This document shows positions 1 to 10,364 of a DNA stretch of 64,000 bases, piece after piece; the first letter of the stretch is position 1, and the number at the start of each line of letters is the position of its first letter. Origin of the DNA: Polychytrium aggregatum. Taxonomy: Eukaryota; Chytridiomycota; Chytridiomycetes; Polychytriales. The position numbers and the translations under genes are program-made. The notes below the pieces were generated by a model. It was not told where the DNA came from. It ran no database searches and saw only the letters and a list, made by a program, of their open reading frames with translations. Where the stretch lies: NCBI RefSeq assembly GCF_025602895.1, contig NW_026516282.1, positions 1 through 64,000 on the forward strand, given 5' to 3'.

Positions 1-342
1 ACCAAGACAGGATGCGCCGTGCGGATCGGTGATGCGGCTGCCCTCCTCCTCCGCCCGCCCGCCCGCCAGCAAGTGCCTCCCGAAAGGGTATCCCCAACAC
101 CAAAAATGGCCGTGCGCACCCCGTCGCAGGCCAATCACATCGGTTTGGATCGCGCCATCGTGCGACTCACACTCCTTTGTTCTCCACTCGATCCATTTTT
201 GGAATCTGCCTCAACTCGTTTCAAAGCGGTCTTCATCGTGTTTCCCTAGCATCTTGCCACATATTTCATAGCTCGCAGTCTATCTCGTCACAACGTGTGT
301 GAACAATATGAGGCCGAAACCTCCCGATCGGGACCAACCCTT
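1..342. other. No gene seen; 3' flank of GTPase gene
   Basis: No coding exon could be supported here. The stretch lies beyond the stop codon of the minus-strand GTPase gene and probably holds its 3' untranslated region. The short open frames are GC-rich chance frames that start with GTG. Confidence 0.5.
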
Positions 343-2300
343 CTATCCGAATAAACTATACACTCCGATGCGGAAACTCCGGAGCGGTGCCTCGAGCTCA
401 AAGGCCTGGAAGACACCGCCTTCGTTTCTGAGGCTCTCCAGCTCACCAAAGACTGCAATTATATCTCGTTCGCTTGGGCCGCTGCCGCCTGTCGCATGGT
501 TCTCGGTCAGCAGCCTCTTCTCGCCTTCATGCAGTCGCCTGATTCTCTCGAGACCCTTGGTCTTGCTCTGCAAGCTTCCGTCAAGCCCAGGCGGCCCCGC
601 ATCCTTGGCATCATTGATGAGGTGATCCAGATAGTCGAGAAGGGCGTCGTTATAGAGCACGATGCTGTTGTGACGAATGTAATCTGCAAGGCGTGATCCG
701 ATCGAAATGATTCTCTGCTCCAGTCTCGAGAGGTCGTCCAGGATATTATGCAGACTCTTGATGGCGTTCTGGGCTTGATGAACCTTAATTGCTTCAGCTG
801 CGATTTGGTTCCTGGCGTGTTGGCTCAGGATAGGTCGCGGCTCGTACCGCACTTCGCTGTTGGTCATCATGTGGAAGTTGTACTCGTGCTGGCACTTTTT
901 GCAGCGATGGTTTTCCATCACTGGGAGATCGGCAAAGTGTGGATCGCCGACACGATTCAGTGGAACGTGAAACAAGTGGCATCGTTGCTGGCATCGAACC
1001 ACATAGTCGACCAGGGTATTTCCGTGCTCATCCTCGACATGCTTGACACAGTCGGAGTGGGTGCAAACAACAATCAGGGTGGACAGTTGATGCTTGACTG
1101 CGACTGGCACTGTGACAGTCAGGGTCTTTTCGAGATCCACGACGGCAGTCCGCAGAGAGTTTAAAGCCGCCGTCTGGTCGTCCACGGCTCTCTTGGTCGA
1201 GGCAATGTCGGCGGCGATATTGGCCAGTGGCTGGCACAGCGCCAAGACGGCTCTCCGAACTTCATACAGATTGATCGTCTGGTTGGTCGCATGGAACGGA
1301 ATGCTGGCAGCTGCGTTCAGCAGGCTCTGGCATGTTGTCGATGAGCGCCGCCACGAGTTGCGAAAGGCAGCAACATCTTCCGCTGCAAACTGGACCTTGT
1401 CTCGAGCAAGGAGAAAGCGATACGCCTCGTTGTCAACCATGAAGATGTTGGAGTTGTCGAGCGGGACGTGGACACCCGTATCCTGCTGGACGACGTCCAG
1501 CAGGGCGCTAAGAGATACCATGGTGTCGCCCGGACGATACAGTGTGCTCCGGGCATTCGTGAACATGAACATGATATTGCGGGCGCTGTCACGGTGCAGA
1601 TTCTTGAGGAGTTCCTTGATACAGAGCCGGAACCAGACCGTCAGGCGGCTGTTGTTGGGCTTGAGCAAGAACAGTATGGCGTTGATCTGGGGGTAGTTGA
1701 CAATGTACTTGATTATGAGGTCCATGTTGCTCTTGTCCTGTTCGACGCCGCGAGTATCGCCCATCCCTGGAGTGTCGATCAGCTTGACCCTGACAGGCTC
1801 CCCGTTGAGCAAACGTGCATCAAACACATATGTTCGTGGGTGCTGAGTGGACGACTGACCGACAGCATGTTTCTCGTTGTTGCGCGATGAGTCTGGAGAT
1901 ATGGATCCATTTAGGAATTGCTGTCAGGAGGACTGGCTCTGCACAAGAAGGGCAAGCCTCAGCCGCCAATAGAGACGTTGCTTCCATACTTACGATCCCG
2001 CAGCTTGTCCAGCAGTGACGCTTTGGATGTGATGGCAATCTCTTGGCTGACCTGCTCAGGGTCGTAGAGATAGAACTTTGTTGGGATGAGGGACAGGGCC
2101 TTGTCGGGCTCGATGTCGTCGAGGTTTTCGAAGATGAGATAGTTGGCCAGGGCGTTGATGAGGGTCGATTTGCCGACGCCGGTCTCGCCAAGCAGGAGAA
2201 ACGTGAGCTCCCTGACGGAGGTGATTGCAGAAAACCGACGCTGCTTGCTCGAGACATGCTGCTCGACGACAGCGCCCGCTTGGTGCTTGGGCTTGAACAT
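343..2300 (-). CDS. AIG1/septin-like P-loop GTPase, two exons
   Basis: Two exons, 2300-1994 and 1892-343, joined over a 101-nt GT-AG intron (GTAAGT donor), give 618 residues. The start is the first ATG (2300); the frame upstream opens only with TTG. The G1 P-loop GETGVGKST is at about residues 38-46. A GQSSTQ stretch near 115 fits the switch region, DTPG (G3) is near 142-145, and TNAR is a G4-like motif without the usual Asp. Behind the G domain come a Cys/His-rich segment (CTHSDC, CQQRC, CKKC) and a long helical tail. These features match the large AIG1-type G proteins common in fungi and invertebrates, whose cellular role is mostly unknown. GTP binding is well supported; function is not. 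It diverges from WAPL across a 595-bp gap. Confidence 0.8.
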
Positions 2301-2895
2301 GGCAAGTCGGCGTTTCCGTCGGTATGAGATCAACTGGCGCTTAGCGACAACCTATCCGAGAAAAATGGCGTGCAGACGACGCCCGGGCCATCGGATCGAT
2401 GGCGACAGTGCCTGTGCCCAGAGCAAGCATCTCGTTTCAGATCGCCGGGGATGGCAGGGGACAAGGCATTTGGAACATAGTTGTGCGACGGCTTTGCTCG
2501 TTCTGGGTGTTTGTGTTTGAAACACCACCGCCACCACCACCGCCACCACCACCGCCACCACCGCCACTGAAGCCAAATCCATGATCCACCACACTAGTCG
2601 TATCATTCCCTGCCGCATGAAATCAATCCAGTCCGCATCCGACCTGTATCCATCACAACCAGGGGCTTGGGCAGCATCGGGGCGACATGTTGAGCGTGGG
2701 CCATGACGGTGTGCAGCGTCGTTTTGCTGCGCTGTCTCGGTCGTATCCGACAAACCACAAAGCCAGAAACTGCCTTCGCCTCATCTCGATCTGCATCTCG
2801 CCCTGTTCGCATCGGCCGTCGACTCTGACACAACAACATCCCGCCCCGTCCTTCACGCCGCCACTCATCCGATCCGTTATTCTTCGGGCTCCCTC
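2301..2895. promoter_or_regulatory. Divergent promoter region, GTPase / WAPL
   Basis: The 595 bp between the two divergent start codons must hold both 5' regions. A CCACCG-type microsatellite lies in it. No TATA box or factor site stood out. Confidence 0.4.
2523..2567. repeat. CCACCACCG-type microsatellite
   Basis: A 45-bp run of CCACCG and CCACCACCG units. It is non-coding in any gene model I can support and lies in the GTPase/WAPL intergenic region. Confidence 0.85.
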
Positions 2896-5800
2896 ATGGA
2901 CTCGTCGCTGATCTTTCCGCTGGTGCAGCGACAGCGGGTGTCTGTTCAGTATGGCCGACGAGCCCCCGCTCTGCTCTCCCAGCCCGTTCATCCAGTCCAG
3001 CCTCCCCAAGTGCGACGGCTGTTCTCGTTTCTCTCCAGTGATGAGGAAGATGGAGATACCGATGCCAGCAATCGTTTGGCAACGCCCAGCACGCATCCTC
3101 GACAGGACCAGATCACTGCGCGAAGCAAAGGCGATCTGCAGCCTCAAGCCCCTTCTCCCCAACCATCATTGTTCGACTTTCCAGACGACACCCTCGATGA
3201 CGCCGCCGATGAGCTGCAGACTGTCAAGCCATCGTCTCGGTATCGTTCCAGCCGGACTGCAGCGGCACCTCCTTTCCTCACCGATGCCCTAGCCAAAGTC
3301 GCTCAGCCCGTGCGGCATGGCCCTTCCCAGATCAAATACCAGAGGGCACGCCGACAGCCTCAGACTGACGATGCTCCGCGGCCCCGAGAGAATAGCGCTC
3401 AGAAAACAGCAGCGAAAGAGCCGCTAGCAAAGGAGCCACCAATTTCAGTGCCTCTGCCGAAACCAGAGGAGTCTCCCGTTGCCGAACTGCCAACCGAGCA
3501 GAGACAGCCGGCTCTGAAACGGACGTCCGCCCGCCGATCGAGTCCTTCCAGGAACAGCCGTCCCAAACGATCAAAGTCGTCGGCAGCCAAAGAACACAAG
3601 GATACCTCGGCTGAAAGAACCAAATCTCGCCCGCAGCGATCCAGTGCCCGATCGTCCGTCGACACGCCAAGTGCCCAAATGCCCATCAGCGACGCAAACA
3701 ACACTCAACCATCAGACCCAGATACCCTCCGCTTGCCCGAGGCCATCCCCCCTCAGCTGGATTCCACCCCATATGATGCTGTCTCCCTCCCAGCTGAGGT
3801 TTCAATGGCCAACATAGTCGTCCAGCAGCACGACCATGCAGAATCGGATTCAGTTGAGCCACCACATGTCGGTGCGAAATCAACCGAGCCAGAAGGACCA
3901 GAGGAGCCAGTCCCTCCCATTCTGGTACTCAGTCCGCCTCCCCCTGCACGATCCAGCAACCGGACGCTGCAGCAAGCTTCGGCTCTGGCCGCAGTATCAA
4001 AGAGCAGGATCGCAAATATGAAGCACTCCGGCGCCAAGCGGGGCCCGTCCTTTGACGACGAGATTCTCAGAAACTCCAAGGTCGTCAAAGTCGATCTGGA
4101 CCAGCTGATTCCGGAAACCCCGGCTGATCCAATGGCGCTCAGTCTGTCGGCAGTGGCGGAAGCGTCATCCCTCGACAGCGATATCGCAGCCCATGACACT
4201 TCCTCGCTGCCTGTTTCATTGGACTCGGCAGTCTCGTATTCGCACAACCCGCCCTCGGTGCTCAGCCGTCCTTCCAGCTGGCCTGGTATGGCGGAGCCTC
4301 GCAATGACGTTTCAGCGCCAAAAGGACATGGACGGGGACACGCAGTCACATATGGCCGGGTGCGAAGTTTCAAGGACAGCCTGGAGAGCCTGCTGTGTCC
4401 CGAACACAAGACCCTTGCGCAGTATCAGCAGGAGCAGAGTCTGGACGAAAGCGACGATGAGGTATGTTTTGGATCAGCGGTTGCCAAAAGATCTCGCATA
4501 TCCGCCACAGTGTCCTTTCTTGGAGGTTGAGCTCGAAGGCTGTCTCGACTTGGCTAACATCACAGCCACATCACAACACTGCACTCTAGCAGGACAAGGG
4601 TGTCGTCAAGATGCATCAGTTGCGTCACGCTGGCAAGTGGAAGGCGTTCAAGGACGAGCTCGATTACATCTTCGATGGACTCTGCCGCACCCGAGCCGTG
4701 TCGGTGCGGCGCATCAGGTAGATTGCCCCATCAATCGAAAACCGATCTCCCACTGGATCCGCGGGCGATTCTGTCCTTTCGTCAAATGTACGCCATGCTC
4801 ACTTACCTGGCACTCAGCTACATCGATCTCTGCAAGAAACTGGCATCCGACGAATTCTTCCAGTTCATCAAGGTGCACGACATGGCACCCAAGGTCTTTG
4901 CGGCCATGGTCGACGAGCCAAGTCAAGAGCCGGTGCGTTGTCCACAACCGCAATGCCCCGTTGCACTGCCAGTGAATCGAATCAGTCCCGCTGACTCAAA
5001 GCCACACAACCATGCTGAATCACCATTGACACTCGTCCACTGTCTGCTGCACCCAGATCATCATGTCATGCATTGTTTTCATCTTGTGGATGTGGCTTCG
5101 AGACCGCCGCCTCTCGAGCTTCCTGGTCGCACAGGAGCCCTTTGATTCGATCATTTGTCGAGCCCTCAGTGTGTCCAAGGACCCATTTCGCGCTGCACCA
5201 TCGAATCGAATCGAGAAGAAACTGGTAGGCTGATTTGTCTGGTTTGCTCAATGTAGCCTCCGCTCATCAACGTCACGGCAGCTTACACCCACCACCACCA
5301 CCACTAGATGGATGCCGTCCGACAGATCGTTGACCAGAGCCCTTTCCAAAGCGAGGCCGGTTGTAAGGTGTGTATCGTTTGACTGAGGCAAGCAAGCATG
5401 CGATGGTGAAAGCGGACTGACTCTTCCTCGCCAATGCCGCGATTCCATCTGGTGTAGCCTGGGCTGCATGCCATGTGCTTTTGCATCATCTCGCACCTGC
5501 TCGAGGCCCATCGCCTGCTCGACAGCAACCGGTTCAAGGTCGAAATCCGGGACAACGAGTCTGCCTTGCGCTCCCTTGCTGATCTGTGGATATCCTGGAG
5601 TCCCCTGGATGATCACGTAAGCTGGAGCATCTCGGTGACGCAGGTGCCATCACAGAGTCCGCACTAACCCTTTCTGGTTTGATGAGGACAGAGCCTGCCG
5701 AATCTCTCCCGATCCACAAACTTCATGCGCCTCATCGAGTATCTGACTCTGCGCGTGCGCCGCCATGGCTTGGTTCTCGCTGAAGTCGATGGATTCGTCG

Positions 5801-7092
5801 CAGCCTGTGCTCGACTGTGCCGGATATCATGGGGTGAGGCCTCGAACTCGATCAAACTCTTGCTGTTGTTGAATGTACCGTCTAACACGACTGCCGCTTG
5901 GCCATTGCTCGATCGCTCAGACACCCTGAGTCGCGGGCCTCCTCAAAGTGTGTCTGGTAAGTAATTGGCTATTCCTGTTGTTCGACTCTTGCCTTTGCTC
6001 GCTCCTCGCTTCTGAGCATTCCATATCTCACACGACACCGTTTGACAGTCGCAGATCTCGGCGGCTGCCTGCTGGCTACCTTGTGTGCGCTACTCAATCT
6101 CTCCCACGACAACGAGGTGGCTGCAAGGGCGCTCTCGGAGCCTGACTGCTTGCGAGTTGTGTTTGACATCTTGACGATCAGCTGCGGCACCGACACACCG
6201 GATAGCCTCAGCCAGGATGACTCGGCCCCAAACGGGACTTTGGATATGGCACCTGGCCCTGCCAGCTTTGATGCCATGATAGCCGCAGCCGGGCTCGCCG
6301 TCAACATTCTTGTATACAACCCCGGCGCACACAAGAGTCTGGAACATACGGGTGAGGTGCCAGCGGTGCATGTGGCACTTCCTGGTTGCTCTGCAATTGA
6401 ACTGGGAATATGGGCAACAGACGTCGATGTTCCAGCTGAGAGAGAGCCCAGTGCTGACACCGAGCCGACGATCTCTCCGTTTCACTGCTGCTCCAGATCC
6501 TCCCTCGCAGCAGCGCAAGCAGAAGCAGTGTCGTGAGCGTTGCTCTTCAAGCAAGCCCATCCTGCACAAACTGTTGCAGACATACCTGCTGCGACAGCGG
6601 TGGGAGACAACGTGGGAGGAGGAGGTGGGTTTGCATTTGCATGTTCCATCGCCGTCGTGCCGTGCCATTCAATGAGGTGCATGCGAGTTGCGTATGACAC
6701 TTCTTCGCCACGGAGCGCTCCCGATGTGCTGATTTGATTATTCCCCCCCCCTCCAGAGCCTGCAAGACCAAGTCGGCCCCCGCGATGCTTCCCAAGATCC
6801 TGTTCTGATGGCGCAAGCCGAGAACACGGTGTTGTGTGGATACACCGCCCTGGTTCTGGGACTACTCTGTCAGCACAGCGAGGACAACCGCCAACTGGTC
6901 AAGACCCGGCTGGGCCGGCTCGATGGACTCGTTGCCAAGCTGACCGACTTTGTGCGTATCAGCCGCCAGATGATCCAGGCGGCAGCGACTGTGCCGAGCC
7001 CGTCGGCCACAGATGGCGGCAGCGTTGAATACTCACTGGTGGAGCGGGTCGAAGCCATCATCGGTGTGCTGCAGGAAGACAGTCGGCCATGA
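2896..7092 (+). CDS. WAPL: WAPL cohesin-release factor, ten exons
   Basis: Ten exons close exactly in phase: 2896-4461, 4593-4717, 4818-4932, 5135-5224, 5308-5367, 5458-5616, 5692-5956, 6049-6351, 6497-6624, 6757-7092 (1048 residues). Exon 1 encodes a disordered, basic/acidic N-terminus with Arg/Lys/Ser-rich nuclear-localisation-like patches and an SLFDFPDD stretch. From residue about 523 comes the helical WAPL domain. It opens with an RHAGKWKAFKDELDYIFDGL segment and VRRIS, the hallmark start of the family, and ends in HEAT-like helices (GYTALVLGLLCQ). WAPL binds the cohesin core with Pds5 and opens the Smc3-Scc1 gate to release cohesin from chromatin. All introns are GT-AG and short (75-210 nt). 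The start is the first ATG of a long clean frame. Identification is firm; individual minor exon ends may be off by a few bases. Confidence 0.88.
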
Positions 7093-7531
7093 ATGCGATT
7101 GCAGGGCGGATGGAGCTACTGGGCAAGCTCCACACCATAGACACGCAGATACTATGATGAAAACAATTCAGCAACAATACACATCGCTCTGGCCGTTGTC
7201 CTTGGGTCTGCCCAGCCGCAATGGTCGGTATCGACTGCTCTGTCGATCTGCTGTCGATCGGCCCGCTCTCATGTCGCTCTTCTCGGATGCACCTTCTCTC
7301 CTCGCCCCCAGCGAGAGCACATCCCCCACAGTCGGCCGCCGTCATCCGATCTCGCCCGCGCCTCCTCGCTCCTCGCGGCCGTCTCGCAATCCCCTTTTCC
7401 GTCTCTCTTGCCGCATCTTCATCGACCTGCATCGACCGGCATCGACCTGCATCGACCTGCATCGGCTTCCGTCGTGTCCATCCGTCTACCGCCGAGCCCT
7501 ACCCCCGAACGCTCGTCTTCATCCGCCCTCC
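7093..7531. other. Intergenic; 5' region of CHS5
   Basis: About 440 bp without a supported gene. It contains short direct repeats of a CATCGACCTG unit at about 7421-7465, just upstream of the CHS5 start. The WAPL 3' end must lie in its first part. Confidence 0.5.
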
Positions 7532-8911
7532 ATGCTCGACCAAGTCACCTCGGTGCGTCTCGCTCTCCAGCCTTGAGTCCCAGCGGGCGGGTTGGCTGTC
7601 GTCGAATAAGCGCCCTGTGCCGTTCATCCACATCCACATCTGCATCCACATCTGCATCTGCATCTGCATCTATATATCTGCCTCTGTCGGCGAGTCCATC
7701 TCTCAAGAATGGACTTGCACGGAATACGCTTCCGATATCTGGATCTGTTCGAGCAGCGTGCCCATCTCTCGCACTCCTTGCGACGCTCGCTGTCAATCCG
7801 GCGTGCTGGCTGGCGCTGTTGCTTCGGCTGTCTCTCCTGACACCACTTGCCCCCCTGCGATCCAGGTACAATTCACCATCGGCAAGCTGGACGCCGGTAT
7901 GGCCATTCTGCTCTCACCGGACCACCATCTGATCGAGTTTCCGGCAACGATCCTCCCGGTAAGGCAGGCAGCACAACCGCATCCCAGACAGCCCTCGCCG
8001 TCCATGTCGATCTGCTATCCTCACGATCTGGAACCCGGTCTCGATAGCTGGCGCTGGCATGGGCGATACCACCTATGCCACCGATGCCACCAATGCTGAC
8101 TCCTGGCACCCACACTGGACACTCGCACTCTTGATTCCCTGACCGTATGCTTCTCTTTCGTGTCGCAACATCGGTTTCGGCATTGTCTCTCGGCTCATCC
8201 ACGTACCATCGACCATTTACTCCAAAATGCAACACCGGCACACTCCAGGAGGGCGTCACCACGGGATCGATCGTCAACGTCACCATCGAGCGGAACAAGG
8301 AGGAGGAAACCCGACAGCGCGACGAATTCGAGTCCATCCAGGACTCGATCTTCCAGGAATACTCGACGCCCCCCGAAGCCCCCGAAATCAGCGTCAAGAG
8401 CGTCACGCAGACGTCGATCACCATCCAGTGGAAGCCGCTGGTCCTCCACTCGGCCTCGCTGAGGGGTATCGACGTCTATCGCAAGGCTCAGAAGCTCAAC
8501 ATTGCCGTTCCACCCGAGGCGACATCGTGCAAGCTCGGCGGCCTCGACGTCAACCAAGAGTACCAAATCTGGATCATCATCCGCACTTCGGCCGGCTCCT
8601 TCACCTCCAACAAGCTCAACGTCAAGACCCACACCCTCGACAACCTCACCGGCGTGAACGTTTGCTTTGGCATGTTTGCCAACGAGGGCGATGTCTCTTC
8701 GCTGGTCGACATGCTCTCCCGCATCGGCGCCACCTACACTGAGGAGCTGTCCCCCGACAACACTCATATGATCTGCACGATCCCCCGCGGGCCCAAGTAC
8801 GAGATGGCGCTGGAGTGGAACATCCCTGTCGTGAGCCCCGAGTTTTTGAAGGCCTGTGTCAACCAGGGCAAGATCCAGCCTGCTCACTCCTACTACGTTG
8901 CAAAGTCGTAA
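7532..8911 (+). CDS. CHS5: Chs5-like exomer core protein (FN3-BRCT)
   Basis: Three exons, 7532-7552, 7866-7958 and 8249-8911, give 258 residues. The first exon is only seven codons (MLDQVTS); the second carries the family's N-terminal signature TIGKLDAGMAILLSPDHHLI. A fibronectin type III domain follows at about residues 75-165, then a BRCT domain at about 170-258. In yeast, Chs5 is the scaffold of exomer, the trans-Golgi coat adaptor that exports chitin synthase III and a few other cargoes. The FN3-BRCT tandem binds Arf1, and the N-terminus dimerises and holds the ChAP cargo adaptors. The protein stops right after the BRCT, lacking the long Lys/Glu-rich tail of yeast Chs5 (671 residues). Intron 1 (313 nt) contains a CATCTG-type microsatellite at about 7626-7672. 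Confidence 0.9.
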
Positions 8912-9263
8912 GCAGCCTGTGGCTGGAGAGTGCGGCTTGTCCAGGATGATGTCGCCATGAACCACGGCGCAATACACCTTGCTTCGAAGGCACGTATTCT
9001 GGGATGGCCCGATCCACAGTGGCTGATTGGAACTGTCGTCTCGGGTGTGCGATGTGCAAACTGTCGACTGTATTGTCCCGAGTTCGCCCAGCGTCGGCGA
9101 GGACGGTGGTTGATCGGGGCTCGCAGCATCCGCCAGTCACCTCCTGGATGACCCATGCACTTTGGACCGCACATTCCACGATACCCAGGCACTCTGCTGC
9201 CATCACCGCCATCATCTTGCCCATCGGGCCATCCAGCCCTTCCAAACCCTGAAATGTCCGTCG
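8912..9263. other. Convergent intergenic region
   Basis: 352 bp between the stop codons of CHS5 (+) and the Shr3-like gene (-). No gene or strong repeat seen; it presumably holds both 3' untranslated regions. Confidence 0.5.
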
Positions 9264-10124
9264 CTACTCAGCCTTGTTGGACTTGTCGGCGGGCTTTCTC
9301 TTCTCGACAATGACGATCTCTTCGGCTTCTTCGGCTTCGGCAGCGCTGAGCGTGGCCAGCAGAGTCGCAAAGATGGCGAGGGCAGAGACGGCGCTCCAGA
9401 GCTATGGTATCATAAATGAGCATCAAGCAGAGCGTCAGTCCGCCATGCGGCCACCGAACGCAGCCCACAGAGCCGATCGAGCCATGCGGGTATGCCTCGG
9501 TCAGCTCGGAGGCATGTTTCATGTCGCTGAATCGGCGCAACTCACGGCAATGTCTCGGAGGGTCTCGGCCTCGCGCTGGTGCTTCAGCTTGAACAAGCTC
9601 GACTTGAGCGCCAGGACCTTGAACTGGAACACCAGACCCGAGAGAGCCGACAGGACAAATCCTGTGGCATGGTAGAGGCGACGGCGGCTGTCGCGGACGG
9701 CAGCGCCTCCAAGGGACAGCACCAGCAAGCCAAAGGCAGCCCAGAGAGCATACTGGTTGAAGCGCGGGTTGTTGATCTGGCCCTTGTAGAAGTTTACGGC
9801 ATAGGAGCGGTCTGCCGCCGTGACCTTGGACTTGAGGATCGAGGCGTCGGCGGTAAGATAGGGCCACCACACGTGCTCGTAGGCAAACGCCGAAAAGAAA
9901 TGGCCGATGATGAACGAGGCAAGGACGTTCTGGTAGCGGAAATGACGACCCGGTCGCAGCCAGATGACAGAAAGGACAGCGGGTCAGAAGCACGTCGATC
10001 GATCAGGGTGGGCAAGTGCGGCATGCTTCCATCCATGGATCACGGCCTGCCACCACAGGCACAGATGCATCGGCGAGTGGCGAGCGGCATCCATGTCGAG
10101 ACACACCTGGATCGTAGCTCCCAT
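9264..10124 (-). CDS. Shr3-like four-helix ER membrane protein
   Basis: Three exons, 10124-10107, 9929-9546 and 9401-9264, in phase 0 throughout, give 179 residues. The first exon is six codons (MGATIQ). Four hydrophobic helices are visible: one from NVLASFIIGHFFSAF, one around ALWAAFGLLVLSLGG, one around ATGFVLSALSGLVF, and one around LWSAVSALAIFATLLATL. The tail is short and charged (EEIVIVEKRKPADKSNKAE). Size, four-helix layout and the short N-terminus resemble Shr3/Psh3, the ER chaperones that help amino-acid permeases fold. The resemblance is of architecture rather than a diagnostic motif, so another small ER membrane family is possible. Confidence 0.55.
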
Positions 10125-10364
10125 TTGTGCTTGGTGTGTTCGAGTTGATGAATCGACAACAGGGCTGGCTGGATTTCGCAAGGGGGTGGACGCATATGAT
10201 TGGCGGCAGTGGCTGGCTCGAGTGCGGATCGAGTCGTGTGCATCCGAGCAGTACCGCTTTCGATTCAAAACTCCAAGACCCGATACATCCAGGGACGACA
10301 GTCAAAGGAGATCAATCAGGTGTATTTCAAGGCGGAGCTCCCTCGCACAGAGCAGCAACAGAGA
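10125..10364. other. Intergenic, tail of LRR gene to head of Shr3-like gene
   Basis: 240 bp between two minus-strand genes. It should contain the Shr3-like promoter only if that promoter is short; no clear core element was seen. Confidence 0.35.

Noticed and set aside
8195-8977. A 260-residue minus-strand open frame over CHS5
   Set aside because: Exactly opposite the FN3-BRCT exon, with composition mirrored from it. No independent evidence.
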